A stretch of 50,027 bases of DNA from Nocardiopsis flavescens (GTDB taxonomy: Bacteria; Actinomycetota; Actinomycetes; Streptosporangiales; Streptosporangiaceae): assembly GCF_900141985.1 (NCBI RefSeq), contig NZ_FQZK01000032.1, positions 1 through 50,027 on the forward strand, written 5' to 3'. The notes under the pieces are model-generated. The model was not told the DNA's origin, searched no databases, and saw only the letters and a list, made by a program, of their open reading frames with translations. This document shows positions 1-10,290 of this stretch, piece after piece; the first letter of the stretch is position 1; the number at the start of each line of letters is the position of its first letter. Position numbers and translations under genes: made by a program.

Positions 1-3000
1 CTGGACCCAGGTGCCGGCAGAGGTCTGCAACCACATGCCCGGGGCCAGGTCGATCGCGTCGACCCACGCCTTCAAGTCGGGGACCCAGAAGGGGTGTTCA
101 TCAGTCGCGATGACCACATCCCCGGCCGCCACCGGACCCGGGATACCCGCATCCTCGGCGTCGACCTCGACCACACCCGCGGAAACGGTCTCATCCTCGG
201 GAGCGTCGCGTTCGGTGGTCGGGTCGATGGTGATCTCCACCAACATCTTGGCACCCGAACCCACGATCGTCGCCACCACCGTGCGAGCCGACTGCTCACC
301 CGTCTCCGGATCGGTGGCCAACACCTCGTCGCCGGTCTCGACCTCCTCGATCGGCTTGGTCGACCCATCGGCCATCACCACGTGGGTGCCCGGCACGAAG
401 CTGTTACAGCCTTCCCCACCGCCGCTCGGTCGTCTGAGAACAGGAGCATCAGGGATGGTGATGTTGTCGAGCTTCTTGTTAGCACTCACCAAGCCCTGGA
501 CACCCTTGATGAGTTCGCCGCCGAGATCAGCGATCTTGCGGCCGAGCTCGGCCGCTTTACCCCATCTCAGGCCGTACTTGATCGCGATCTTTCCGGCCAG
601 GCCCCCGACGAACATCGTCGCGATGTTGAACGCCGTTTCCCCGCAGGCGCCCAGGTCACCTGTGGTGAAGCATTCCAAGCCCGCGGTGATCCCCAGCTCG
701 TCGGCGACCAGCTCCGCCAATGCCGTCGCGGCCTTGACCAGCTTCTTCTCAGCCTCGATCTTCTCCTGCATCGCGTGGTACTCGGCCCGATACGCCTCGT
801 GGCGCGGGTTGGGCGGGCGGACCGTAGGCGTGTACCACTGCTGGGTGACCACGCGCCCGCCCGTGTACCGGTAGGCGGTACCCGTGTTCTGGTTGAGCCA
901 GTACCTCTTGCCGTTGCGCTTGGCACCGGTGTAGACGTGCGTCTTGCCGGGGGCGATATCGACGTGCAGCTCCCACTTCAGACCGCTGGAGTCGTTGTAG
1001 GTGGCCGGGTTGTTGTTGGCGTAGATATAGCCGTGCATCTGCTGGTGGTCGGTCACGTCCATGACCGGGTCCACCGAGATGAACCGTCCCAGTGATGGGT
1101 CGTAAGCTCTGGCCCCCACCTGGGTGAGACCGGTCGACTCGTCGATGGTGCCGCCGACGAAACCCCTATCCGAGGGCCAGTCGCCTTGCGCCATCCGGTC
1201 CTCGCCGAACACCGTCATGTACCGGTGCGTCTCCTCGCCCGTGCGGGCGTTGACCGCGACCTGACCGGTGCCGTGGGTGTCGGAGCTGATCCAGGACAGG
1301 GTGCCGTCGTTGTTGCGGACCGCCACCCCTTCACCTGCGAAGCCATAGAACCGAGTGGCCTCCTTGAGCAGCGAGGTCTTGTCCAACCGCAGCTCCATAC
1401 CCGACAGGTACAGGGTGGAGGCGTCCGGGGCGTGCCGGATCAACCTTCCGCCGTCGGCGTCATAGACGTAGGAGGTGACCGACCCGTCCTCTTCGGTCAC
1501 CGACTCCAGCTTGCCCTCGGCGTCCCACTCCAGCTCCTGGTCACGGGACGCCGTGGTCCGCTGGGTCATATTGCCCGAGGCGTCGTAGCCGTAGCTCTCC
1601 AACCCCGTCCCCGCCGGACCGGACTCCTCCACCTGGGTCAGCGCCTGCGGGCGCAGCCCCGCCGTGTCACCGTGGCTGTAGTTGCGCACCGTGTCGCCGA
1701 CCGCGTCGTGGCGGGTCTCGGTGGTGCGGTTGCCCAGGGTGTCATAGGTGTAGGAGTGCCAGTACGGGGACGCCCCGCCCAGACCGTCTTCGGACGGAGC
1801 CGTTTGGCAGGCATTCTCACCAGTGGCGTCGGGCGTCCACACGTCGGTCATGCGCCGCATGTGGTCGTAGTCGAAGCACTGCACGTCCGGCTGGAGGTGG
1901 TCGGCTGTGGGCTCGTTGCGCAGGTTGAGGACGTTGCCCGCGTCGTCGTAGGCGTAGTGCCGATTGACGAGCGATCCGCTCACCCCGAGTTCGGGGATGA
2001 GGGTGCTGTTCTGGAGGCGCCCGGTGGCCTGGTCGTAATAGCGGGTCGCGTAGGTGGCGTGGGTGCCCGACACGTCCATGTCCAGGGTGTACTGGCGCAG
2101 TTCCCCGAGCTGGTTGTAGTTGGTGGCGGTGACGTAGTCGGAGAACCCTGCCATGTGGGTGGGCAGGCCGAGGTCGTTGTAGGAGTAGGCGACGGTCTCC
2201 TGGCCCAGGCCCCCGGCGGCGGGCATGGTGGTGCCGCGGATGCTGCCGTCGAGGTTGTACTGGGTGGAGAACCGGTAGCGTCCCGCCAGCCCGGCCTCGG
2301 CCGAGGGGATGAGTACCTCGGTGGTGAGGGGCCGGTAGAACGTGTCGTAGGTGACAACGCGGTTGGTGTAGGCGTTCCCGTCCACGTAGCGGGTGGACGA
2401 GGTCGGGTGGCCCTTGGCAAGGGTGTCGTACACCCACGAGGCCCGCAGCGCGCCCTCGGTGTTGTCGTCGCGCAGCTCGGTCTGGCGTCCGACCGAGTCG
2501 TAGACGTAGGCCAGCGTTTCTCCGCGGGCGTCGGTCTTGGTGGCCAACTGGTCGAGCCGGTTGTAGGTCATCGTGGTGGTGCCGGCGAGGGGGTCGTCGG
2601 TTTCCACCAGGCGTCCGCGCAGGTCGTAGGTGTTGGTCCAGGTGTTGCCCTCGGGATCGGTGACCGTCTCCAGCCGGTCGGCGTGGTCGTAGGTGTAGGT
2701 GATGGCGTCATAGGCGCCGGTCGGGGTGGCTCCGTGGTGGGTGCGTGCCTCGACCAGGCGGCCGTGGGCGTCGTGGAGCGAGGTGGTGGGCACGCCGCCC
2801 TCGGCCGGGGTGACCTTGATGAGGTCGGAGTGCTCCTCGGTGACGGTGCGCCAGCGCTCCTCGCCGAAGGCGACGAAGAGAACATCGGTGGCGCGCCCGA
2901 CGCCGTCGTAGACGGTTTCGCTCTGCCGGGGGATGTGGGCGTCGTTGGCGACGACGAGCAGGGTGTCAGAGGGGTCGGCCTCGTTGTAATAGGCCGCTCG

Positions 3001-6000
3001 GCTCTTGATGACCTGGCCGATGCTGTCGTGAAAGGTGTCGGTGACCAGGCGTCCGCCGTTGACCGACGGGGACTGGGTCTGCCGGGGGCGCAGGAACGCG
3101 TCGAAGATCTCGTAGCCCGTGGTGTACCCGCCCTGGGCGTTGAGGGTGTGGGTGACGATCGAGGTCGGTGCGTCCTGGCGGATGTGGTATTCGAACTTGG
3201 CGGTGGGAGTGTCGACGTCCCGACGCCGGTCGGGCAGCCACACGGAGGTGAGCCGGCCCAGCGGGTCGTAGCCCATGTTCATGGTGCGGCCGTTGGCGTC
3301 GGTCTCCGCCAGGGGGACGCCGCGCGCGGGGTCGACAAGGGTGGTCGTGGTGTGCCCGAGGGAGTTGGTCTCGGTGGACCCGGAGGGCAGGCCCGCGGCG
3401 GTGAAGGTGTAGTCGGTGGTGGTCACCCCGCCGTCGGCGTCGGTCTGGGAGACCGTGTTGCCGCGGGTGTCGAAGGCCGCTTGGGACACGGTCTGGTAGA
3501 CCGGTGCACCACCCTCGTAGGAGTCGAGTTTTTCTGTGCGCGTGGGCAGGCCCCGGGTCGGAGTGGCCCCGTGGGCTCCACCGTCGTAGGAGACGCGTTC
3601 GTCAGTGATGACATCGGCGGGCCGCTGAGGAGTCGCTGTGCAGTCCACGCCCAGGGTCTCGGTGCGCGAGACCAGGTTGAGGATCCACTTGTCGGTGTTG
3701 CTGACGTAGGTGGTGTTGACGCATTTCTCGTCGCCGGCGACGTCGACGTCGCCGTGGTTCCTGACCCGGGTGGTCAATCCTTGGTCGTTGATGGTGTTGT
3801 CGACGCGGGTCTGGAACCAGGTGCCGTCGGACTTGCGGCTGAACGTGATCGCCTGCTCGGTCCGGATCATGTGGGCGGACTGCGAACCCCAGGAGTGGGT
3901 GACCTCCGCGGTCTTCCTCAGCCACGGTGTGCTGATCTCCCGGGAGACCACCTCACCGTCGACTCCGTCGCGGACGATGACCTCGCGCAGCGTTCCGTTG
4001 AGCTCTTTGTGGTCCGCATGGGTAACGCCGCGGGAGTCGGTCACCGAGGCGCTGCGCGTGCCGTTGGGCAGTTTGTCGCCGTCCATGCCCTGGAAGTACA
4101 GGTACTCGGCCTCGGTGACGGGATCCTCACCGCGCCCGGTGCGGACGATGACCCGGTCGTATCCGCGCCAGTCCCCCCAGGTCCGGTACTTGTCCTTGAC
4201 CATCCCGTCTGCCTCGGTGTACCGCCAGGCCGGGGCGCCCACGTAGTCGTAGGTGGTGGTCATCGCGGGCTGGTCGGAGACCAGGTCGAGTTCGTTGATC
4301 TGGGTGACGACGTACTTGTGGAACCAGTCGGTCAACTCGACCCCGCCTTCGGGGGTCCACTTGACCGGGTAACACCGCTTGGTGTTGTTGTGGGGCTGCG
4401 GCGTCTGACCCGGTTCGCACTCCGGATCAGAGTAGGTGACGTCCAGCTGGCCGCCGGTCTCGCTGTAGATCGAGGTGATGCGCCAGCGCAGCATCGGTGC
4501 GATGTCGTCGCTCGGCGAGTCGACGCGGTTGGGCATCTGGGTGCCCGCGAACGTCACCTTGGGCAGGGTCTCGGTGCCGCCCACGTGGCCGGTGTGCTCG
4601 ATGGAGTCCAGCCACAGGGTGGGCCCGGTGCCGTCCCCGGCCTCGGGAAAGGAGTGGTCGAACGCCCAGGTGTCGACCTTGGTGTACTCGCCTCCCTGGC
4701 GGATCTGGGTGGTGACCGCGTCCAGCTTCTTGGTGGACCAGAAGGTAGGCGTGTGCCGCCCGGTGCAGGAGGTGCCCGTCTTGCAGTCCAGGTCCAGGGG
4801 AACGTCGGGCCAGTGCTCCGCATCACCGGAGGTCCGCTCGTCGGCGGCGCAGTCGAACGAGGAGGTGGGAAGGCAGCGCTCGGAGCTGGAGAACACCACC
4901 CGGGCCGGGGCGGTGGCGTACACGTCGCCGCTGCGCAGCCCGTACTCGATGCGGGCGATGTTGGCGGCGCGCATGTACGGGGTGGCGGTTCCGGTGAGGT
5001 TGCGGCCGTAGTGGTTGGTCTCGGCGTTGTAGTAGTACGTCATGACGTTGCCGTGCACGTCGACGACGTAGTCGAGGTTCCACTTGTAGGCCTGCTGGCA
5101 CCAGGAGTCGGCGAACGTGGAGTCGTAGCAGGGCTGGCCGGACTCGGGTGAGTAGACCGGCATGGTCTGCGCCGACCTGGTCTCGGGGTCGCCGCCGGCC
5201 CAGCCGGGCAGCCGGTTGCGGCCGAAGAAGTACTGGGTGCCGTCGGGTGTGGTCACCTTCCAGTACTCGCCCTGGTGGGCGCCGTTGGTGGCGCCGGTGA
5301 GGCGCTCGACCTTGGTGCCGTCGTCGTTGGAGAGCCGGTAGCTGCCGTCGGAGTGCTTGATGAGGGCGCCGGAGTGGCCGCTCATCGACAGGGTGACGTT
5401 GTCGGTGTTCCAGCACAGGTCGCCGGTGTCGTGACCGGAGTCCGAGCAGGCGGCGTAGCGGCGCTCGATCGAGCCGGGGGCGTAGGCGAAGCCGTCGCCG
5501 ATCCAGGAGGTCTGGTTGTTGGAGGTGGTGATGCGGCCGTCGACACCGCCCGAGGAGTAGCTCAGGCCGAGGGAGGGGGCGAGCTGGCTGGGGGCCGGGG
5601 GCACGTTCAGACCGTAGGACCAGGAGAAGTCGCCGGCTTGGGCGTTGACGTTCCAGGTCGAGGACGCCGAGAGCTGGGTGGCGCCGTAGTCGCCGTTGCC
5701 GCCCGCCGGGGCGGCGGCCAGGGCGAACAGGGCGCCCTGGGCGGGTGCTGCGGTGACCACCGCGGACAGGTTCTGGTCTCCGAGGTCGTTGTCGAGGAGC
5801 TCGGGAGAGTCGAAGACGACGGTGTCGGCGGTGGTGCAGGAGTCGTCGAGCACGCAGGGGTCGAGTTCGACGACGTGCAGGCGGGAGGCGTAGTCACCGC
5901 CGAAGGCGGCGGCGAAGTCGGAGTAGTCGACATCCATCCGGACCGGGGCCAGGGAGGCGGAGTCGTCGGTGCGGGTGACGTGCACCAGCAGGCCGTTGAC

Positions 6001-6693
6001 CCCGGCGTCCTGGGCAACCTCACGGTCCAGGACCTCGACCTGGACAGCCTCGACCGGCTCGGGGTCCAGGGTCGGGTCGAGAACGGGCTCGGACTCCCCC
6101 GGCCCCGTGGGCTCGCGGCGGTTCTCCTCACGCGTGGGCGAGGATTCCGCGCTCGGGGACGGCTCCGCGTCACCGTCACCGTCTTCACCCCAGACCGGTG
6201 AGTCGGTGTCGGGCTCGGTGCGGTCCCCCTCGCCGTCCTCAGTGTCCGGTGCGGTGGGCTCCGGCTCCGCCTCTTCCTCGGGCTCCGCCTCAGGTTCGGG
6301 TGCGAACTCCTCCCAGTGCTCGGGAACCTCCCAGTCGGTGAACTCCTCCCCCGTCAGGGCGGTGACCGTGACCGGCGAGTCCTCCTGGACGGCGAACGTG
6401 CGCGCACGGTCCCCCGCCAGGTCGACATCCACCGAAGCACCCTCGGGCCAGTCGACCTTCTCCGGCTTCGTGATCGCGGCCTCGGCCACGGCGTCATCCT
6501 GCGCGATGGCCTCCGAGACCAGGTCCGAGCCCTCCACCGAGGCGACGCCCTCGACCTCGGGGCGGGGGTTGTACGCCACGGCGGAGGCCGGGAGGGCGTT
6601 GAGCAGACCGGCCACCACGACCAGGGCGGTGGTGTAGGTCAGGCCCTTGCGGATCCGACCGGGGCGGGCGGGGGAGTCACCGTGCGGGGTCAC
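1..6693 (-). CDS. RHS/YD-repeat polymorphic toxin with C-terminal HINT domain (3' end outside window)
   Basis: Reading from a GTG at 6693, the frame stays open to the window edge, giving 2231 visible residues; an AGAGGAAA ribosome site lies about 10 nt upstream. A signal peptide (LNALPASAVA) is followed by an acidic linker, an SpvB/TcB-like segment (SYGLNVPPAPSQLAP), many YD repeats (YDPLGRL, YDHADRLETV, YDSVGRQTEL), and the RHS core signature AYDPSLGRFISVDP. After the core come a helical region with one hydrophobic segment (FNIATMFVGGLAGKIAI) and a HINT domain. The HINT domain starts at Cys2096 (GCNSFVPGT) and carries the TDEHPFW block around His2200. In this family the RHS shell encloses a C-terminal toxin that HINT autoproteolysis helps release; that toxin and any immunity gene lie left of position 1. 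The gene follows the LamG gene by 87 nt. The family assignment is secure; the toxin activity is unknown. Confidence 0.93.
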   Translation of the reverse strand, partial: MTPHGDSPARPGRIRKGLTYTTALVVVAGLLNALPASAVAYNPRPEVEGVASVEGSDLVSEAIAQDDAVAEAAITKPEKVDWPEGASVDVDLAGDRARTFAVQEDSPVTVTALTGEEFTDWEVPEHWEEFAPEPEAEPEEEAEPEPTAPDTEDGEGDRTEPDTDSPVWGEDGDGDAEPSPSAESSPTREENRREPTGPGESEPVLDPTLDPEPVEAVQVEVLDREVAQDAGVNGLLVHVTRTDDSASLAPVRMDVDYSDFAAAFGGDYASRLHVVELDPCVLDDSCTTADTVVFDSPELLDNDLGDQNLSAVVTAAPAQGALFALAAAPAGGNGDYGATQLSASSTWNVNAQAGDFSWSYGLNVPPAPSQLAPSLGLSYSSGGVDGRITTSNNQTSWIGDGFAYAPGSIERRYAACSDSGHDTGDLCWNTDNVTLSMSGHSGALIKHSDGSYRLSNDDGTKVERLTGATNGAHQGEYWKVTTPDGTQYFFGRNRLPGWAGGDPETRSAQTMPVYSPESGQPCYDSTFADSWCQQAYKWNLDYVVDVHGNVMTYYYNAETNHYGRNLTGTATPYMRAANIARIEYGLRSGDVYATAPARVVFSSSERCLPTSSFDCAADERTSGDAEHWPDVPLDLDCKTGTSCTGRHTPTFWSTKKLDAVTTQIRQGGEYTKVDTWAFDHSFPEAGDGTGPTLWLDSIEHTGHVGGTETLPKVTFAGTQMPNRVDSPSDDIAPMLRWRITSIYSETGGQLDVTYSDPECEPGQTPQPHNNTKRCYPVKWTPEGGVELTDWFHKYVVTQINELDLVSDQPAMTTTYDYVGAPAWRYTEADGMVKDKYRTWGDWRGYDRVIVRTGRGEDPVTEAEYLYFQGMDGDKLPNGTRSASVTDSRGVTHADHKELNGTLREVIVRDGVDGEVVSREISTPWLRKTAEVTHSWGSQSAHMIRTEQAITFSRKSDGTWFQTRVDNTINDQGLTTRVRNHGDVDVAGDEKCVNTTYVSNTDKWILNLVSRTETLGVDCTATPQRPADVITDERVSYDGGAHGATPTRGLPTRTEKLDSYEGGAPVYQTVSQAAFDTRGNTVSQTDADGGVTTTDYTFTAAGLPSGSTETNSLGHTTTTLVDPARGVPLAETDANGRTMNMGYDPLGRLTSVWLPDRRRDVDTPTAKFEYHIRQDAPTSIVTHTLNAQGGYTTGYEIFDAFLRPRQTQSPSVNGGRLVTDTFHDSIGQVIKSRAAYYNEADPSDTLLVVANDAHIPRQSETVYDGVGRATDVLFVAFGEERWRTVTEEHSDLIKVTPAEGGVPTTSLHDAHGRLVEARTHHGATPTGAYDAITYTYDHADRLETVTDPEGNTWTNTYDLRGRLVETDDPLAGTTTMTYNRLDQLATKTDARGETLAYVYDSVGRQTELRDDNTEGALRASWVYDTLAKGHPTSSTRYVDGNAYTNRVVTYDTFYRPLTTEVLIPSAEAGLAGRYRFSTQYNLDGSIRGTTMPAAGGLGQETVAYSYNDLGLPTHMAGFSDYVTATNYNQLGELRQYTLDMDVSGTHATYATRYYDQATGRLQNSTLIPELGVSGSLVNRHYAYDDAGNVLNLRNEPTADHLQPDVQCFDYDHMRRMTDVWTPDATGENACQTAPSEDGLGGASPYWHSYTYDTLGNRTTETRHDAVGDTVRNYSHGDTAGLRPQALTQVEESGPAGTGLESYGYDASGNMTQRTTASRDQELEWDAEGKLESVTEEDGSVTSYVYDADGGRLIRHAPDASTLYLSGMELRLDKTSLLKEATRFYGFAGEGVAVRNNDGTLSWISSDTHGTGQVAVNARTGEETHRYMTVFGEDRMAQGDWPSDRGFVGGTIDESTGLTQVGARAYDPSLGRFISVDPVMDVTDHQQMHGYIYANNNPATYNDSSGLKWELHVDIAPGKTHVYTGAKRNGKRYWLNQNTGTAYRYTGGRVVTQQWYTPTVRPPNPRHEAYRAEYHAMQEKIEAEKKLVKAATALAELVADELGITAGLECFTTGDLGACGETAFNIATMFVGGLAGKIAIKYGLRWGKAAELGRKIADLGGELIKGVQGLVSANKKLDNITIPDAPVLRRPSGGGEGCNSFVPGTHVVMADGSTKPIEEVETGDEVLATDPETGEQSARTVVATIVGSGAKMLVEITIDPTTERDAPEDETVSAGVVEVDAEDAGIPGPVAAGDVVIATDEHPFWVPDLKAWVDAIDLAPGMWLQTSAGTWVQ

Positions 6694-6714
6694 AGCGTTG
6701 TCCGTTTCCTCTGT

Positions 6715-6742
6715 GTCCCCCGCGCTCGTGGGCGCGGGGGAC
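6715..6742. promoter_or_regulatory. Perfect 11-bp inverted repeat between LamG and RHS genes
   Basis: The arms 6715-6725 (GTCCCCCGCGC) and 6732-6742 (GCGCGGGGGAC) pair perfectly around a 6-nt loop. The hairpin lies in the 87-nt gap between the LamG stop and the RHS start, upstream of the RHS ribosome site. No T-run follows on the minus strand. It could be a weak or factor-dependent attenuator that lowers RHS expression relative to LamG, or an mRNA-stabilising stem; the sequence does not decide between these. Confidence 0.55.
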
Positions 6743-6780
6743 GGTCACGAAGGGGGTGGGGGGTAAGGCCGGTGACGGGG

Positions 6781-9700
6781 TCAGAGTTCTGGGAACTCGC
6801 CCGTGTACACCCGTGTCATGTCCCGTTCATTCAGGACGCCTTGATAGGTGTGAACGTCGTCCATGTCGCCGGTCCAGTGGTAGTGGTCGTTCACTCCTTG
6901 CCGTTGGGCACCGCCGATCCTCAGCCCGCCTTCGGCCTGCCAGGCGTGGTCGACACTCCCCCGAGCCTCTTCGAGGCCGTTGACGTACAGGACCATCTCC
7001 TGGCGAGTGTGGTCATAGACGCCCACCAGGTGTGTCCACTCCCCCAGTCGGGCCGGGGTGGACGAATAGATGCGGCTCCACCCCTCCGAGCCGGTGGTGG
7101 GTGAGTCGTCATGGGGGGAGAACTTGAAGGTCCACCCGCTATTGGAGCCCTGGTAGCCCAGGTGGAAGGCACTCTGGTACTGGCCGGACTGGCTGACCGC
7201 GGTGGCGTCCACACCCTGTCCGGTCTCGTCCAGGCGCACCCAGGAGGCGACGCTGAAGCTGCGGTCGGTGCGCAGAGCGGGTCCGGACGTCTCGATGTGC
7301 TCGCCCTGTCCGCCGAGCCGTACGCCGGGTGAGCCGGTGGTTCCGTTCTCTGCGAGGTTCCACGCGGTGAGCGGGTCACCGTACAGGGTGGCGTCCAGGC
7401 CGTGGTCGGTGGAGTCGGCGACCTGGGTCCCGTCGTACTCGTCCAGAGCCCAGCGCCCTTGCGGGGCGACGGGGCGGTTGGCCAGACGCCAGACCTCGGT
7501 CTCGAACTCGCCGTCGGAGACGGCCTGGTCGTAGACCATGCGGTTCCACACCCGGACGTCGTCGATGGAACCTGGCCAGTAGTAGTTGCCGATGCCCTGG
7601 AACAGGCCCCGGCCCACGGTCAGCGGCCCGGTGGCGTTCCAGCCTCCGGTGTGGGTGGCCTCACCCTGCTCGACGCCGTCGACGTACAGGGTGAGTTTGC
7701 GGGTGACCTCGTGATAGGTGCCCACCAGGTGGGTCCACACCCCGATCTCGGCGGGTTCCGTAGACAGGACGGTGGCCCAGGGGCGTGAACCGTCCCAGTG
7801 CTCGTCCTCCGGGGACATCTTGAACACCCACTGGCCGGTGTTGCCCTGGTAGCCGAGATGAAAGGCGCTCTGCTGGGTGCCCTCCTGCGCAACAGCGGTG
7901 TGGTGGGCGTGGGCACGGTCCAGCTTGACCCACACCGACACCGAGAACGTCCCGGAGGTGTCCACGGCTGGATAGTCGGCGTTGATCTGGTCGTAGGGAC
8001 CCGGGTCGCCGTCGGTGTAGCCGCTGGTGTGCACGGCGGTGCCGGTCATACGCGGAGACGGGTTCGTGTCGGGGTTCTCGGTGGTGCCCACGCGTCCGCG
8101 CACCCAGTCGACGCCGTTGGAGAGGGTGGCGCCGCGGTCGGGGTCGATGGTGTCGGCTGCGCGGTTCCCCTGTCCCTCGTCGAAACCGATGTGCGCCACC
8201 GGGTCACTGGGCGGCGCCACCAGGAACGAGTACACCAGCACGCAGTCGGAGGAGTTGCCGAAGGCGTCCACCGTGCGGGCGTAGATCCAGTTGGGCCCCT
8301 CCTGCCTCGGGGTGAGGGTCACCGTGACCGATCCGCCCTGCGCCGACGGGGTGACCTTGGTGGTGCAGGAGTCGTCGTTGAACCCGTAGTGGTACTCCGA
8401 GGCCGTCTCCACCCCGTTGTTGGTGAAGGTGAACTCGCCCGGCAGCCCCGGGGAGCCGTGGAACGCGTCGCCGGTCGGATAGTCGGCGGAGGTTACCTCC
8501 GGGCCCTCGTCCGGGCGGGAGGTGTTGACCTTCAGGTAGCAGTACGGGGACCAGCCCGACCACGAGGTGCCGTCGTGGGCGCGGACCCGGTAGGCGATCA
8601 GCACGTCCTCGGGCAGCGCGGTGGCGCGCGCCGAGCGGAAGGAGCCGGAGTTCCAGACGGCGACGTCGGTGGCCGGGCTGTCCACGCTGCCGACCTGGGA
8701 TCCGCCGACGGACCAGGCGAACTGGGCCTTGACCTTCTGGCGGCCGGCGGAGGTGGAGTCGCGGTCGCGGACGTAGGCGGTGAAGGTCGGGCGGGTCTCG
8801 TTGATCATCCGCGGGGTGGCGGAGTTGGTGGTGCAGCCGCCGCCGTGGGAGTCCGAGATCTGGACGGGCACCTCGGGCGGGTTGTTGTAGTCGACCTGGA
8901 GGGTGGGGTTGGAGGCGAAGCGCCGCCAGTCGTGGTTGCCCGAGGACCTGGTCTCGTTGCCGCGCAGGCCCAGGGTGGTGGTCTGGTTCCCGGCGTCGCG
9001 GCTCCACACGTACCCGGCGGTGGCGTTGAACTCGACGGTGGGCGAGGCCCCGCCCGGGCAGGTGGAGCGTCCGGCGTTGACGGTCCTGGTATCCAGTCGA
9101 GTGCGCCAGGCGGAGGTCTGGGAGTTCCAGTCGGTGGAGGAGGTGATGGCGTCGGTACGCCACAGCTGGACTTGGGCGTTGCCGCAGCCGTAGGCGTGGG
9201 TGACCTTGGCGCGGAAGGTGGCCCGGGTGACGGTCGCGTTCCTGGTGCGCGAGTCGACGGAGAACCGCCAGAAGGCGCGCTTGGTGGTGCCGTCCTGGGG
9301 CTCGTAGCCCACGCCGGGGTCGTGCGAGGTCGGGTAGTTCCAGTACGACTGGTTGGGGTACTTGGCGTCGACGTAGGCGCGGCTGTGCCGGCTGACCGCG
9401 ACCGAGGGGTCGATGTACACGGGGTACTCGGTGCCCTCGTCGGTGAGCAGGGCGCGGTCGGGGACCAGGCGGATGGCGTCGGGGGTGACGTCCACGCCCA
9501 GGAGCGCGGTGCGGGCCGAGGCGGGCGCCATCAGGGTCGGGTCCTCGCCGGTCAGCTCGACGCCGGTGGAGTCCCACATGGCCGGGGCCACGGCGGTGAA
9601 CACGCTCTCGCCGCCCCGGTCGCCCAGGGCGTCGAGGTTGCCGTTCCGGCCCTGGTGGACGGTGACGCCCCGGGTGGACAGGGCCAGTTCCAGCTCCGCC

Positions 9701-10290
9701 AGCTCGGGGTGCTCGGCGGCCTCGGGGGTGTGCACGACGAGGACCTGGCCGAAGCCGTCCACGCCCGTGGTCAGGACGAGGTCCACGTCGGGCAGCACGT
9801 CGGGGTAGGTGGCCTGGGCGCCGTCGACGACGGGTGCGGGGAGTTGCTCGTGCCAGCCCAGGGAGACCTCTTTGGAGCCCAGTCCGATGCTCACCAGGTC
9901 TTGGTCGCCGCCGCCGGAGAAGACGAGGTCGGCGACCGCGGCCCTGGGGCGCAGGGCGCCGTCGGCACCGGCCACCAGGTCGGTGTCGACGGGGGCCCAG
10001 CCGTCCTCGTCGCGGACCCGCACCGGGAGGGCGTTCTGCTCCATGGTGAAGCTGCCGTCGGGGTTGGCCAGGTGCCGGGTGGTCTCGGTGGTGGCCGCGG
10101 TGATCTCGACCGGGTCGCCGGTCTCGGCGGCCAGGGTGAGGGCCGTCCGGTCGTCGATCAGCCCGGTGGTGGAGACGGCCGGGGTGTCGGAGTCCGGTCC
10201 CTGCTCCGCGTGGGCGGGGGTGGACAGGACGGGGAGCAGGAGCACGGGGGCCAGCATCGCGGCACCCCACGCCCGAGCACGGCGGGGCAT
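6781..10290 (-). CDS. Secreted protein with two LamG-like (jelly-roll) domains, partner of RHS toxin
   Basis: The 1169-residue protein begins with a signal peptide ending in TPAHA (residues 1-28). The N-terminal two thirds form a beta-rich region of the type usually found upstream of actinobacterial RHS proteins (YPVYIDPSVAV near residue 290; a module with AYVDAKYPNQSY). Two concanavalin-like LamG folds follow, at about 695-935 and 940-1169. They share the pattern FSVSVWVKLD / FSVASWVRLD, then QSAFHLGYQG, WTHLVG, LYVDGVEQG / LYVNGLEEA and IDDVRVWNR / MDDVHTYQG. Such folds commonly bind carbohydrate or protein ligands at the cell surface. The RHS toxin gene lies immediately downstream in the same direction, so a role in surface anchoring, delivery or stabilisation of the RHS protein is likely but inferred. 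No catalytic motif was recognised. Confidence 0.9.
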   Translation of the reverse strand: MPRRARAWGAAMLAPVLLLPVLSTPAHAEQGPDSDTPAVSTTGLIDDRTALTLAAETGDPVEITAATTETTRHLANPDGSFTMEQNALPVRVRDEDGWAPVDTDLVAGADGALRPRAAVADLVFSGGGDQDLVSIGLGSKEVSLGWHEQLPAPVVDGAQATYPDVLPDVDLVLTTGVDGFGQVLVVHTPEAAEHPELAELELALSTRGVTVHQGRNGNLDALGDRGGESVFTAVAPAMWDSTGVELTGEDPTLMAPASARTALLGVDVTPDAIRLVPDRALLTDEGTEYPVYIDPSVAVSRHSRAYVDAKYPNQSYWNYPTSHDPGVGYEPQDGTTKRAFWRFSVDSRTRNATVTRATFRAKVTHAYGCGNAQVQLWRTDAITSSTDWNSQTSAWRTRLDTRTVNAGRSTCPGGASPTVEFNATAGYVWSRDAGNQTTTLGLRGNETRSSGNHDWRRFASNPTLQVDYNNPPEVPVQISDSHGGGCTTNSATPRMINETRPTFTAYVRDRDSTSAGRQKVKAQFAWSVGGSQVGSVDSPATDVAVWNSGSFRSARATALPEDVLIAYRVRAHDGTSWSGWSPYCYLKVNTSRPDEGPEVTSADYPTGDAFHGSPGLPGEFTFTNNGVETASEYHYGFNDDSCTTKVTPSAQGGSVTVTLTPRQEGPNWIYARTVDAFGNSSDCVLVYSFLVAPPSDPVAHIGFDEGQGNRAADTIDPDRGATLSNGVDWVRGRVGTTENPDTNPSPRMTGTAVHTSGYTDGDPGPYDQINADYPAVDTSGTFSVSVWVKLDRAHAHHTAVAQEGTQQSAFHLGYQGNTGQWVFKMSPEDEHWDGSRPWATVLSTEPAEIGVWTHLVGTYHEVTRKLTLYVDGVEQGEATHTGGWNATGPLTVGRGLFQGIGNYYWPGSIDDVRVWNRMVYDQAVSDGEFETEVWRLANRPVAPQGRWALDEYDGTQVADSTDHGLDATLYGDPLTAWNLAENGTTGSPGVRLGGQGEHIETSGPALRTDRSFSVASWVRLDETGQGVDATAVSQSGQYQSAFHLGYQGSNSGWTFKFSPHDDSPTTGSEGWSRIYSSTPARLGEWTHLVGVYDHTRQEMVLYVNGLEEARGSVDHAWQAEGGLRIGGAQRQGVNDHYHWTGDMDDVHTYQGVLNERDMTRVYTGEFPEL

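Noticed and set aside
1186..5151. Plus-strand open frame of 1321 codons, V/G-rich
   Set aside because: It is antisense to the RHS gene, which shows coherent YD repeats, RHS core and HINT motifs. GC-rich third positions leave the opposite strand open.
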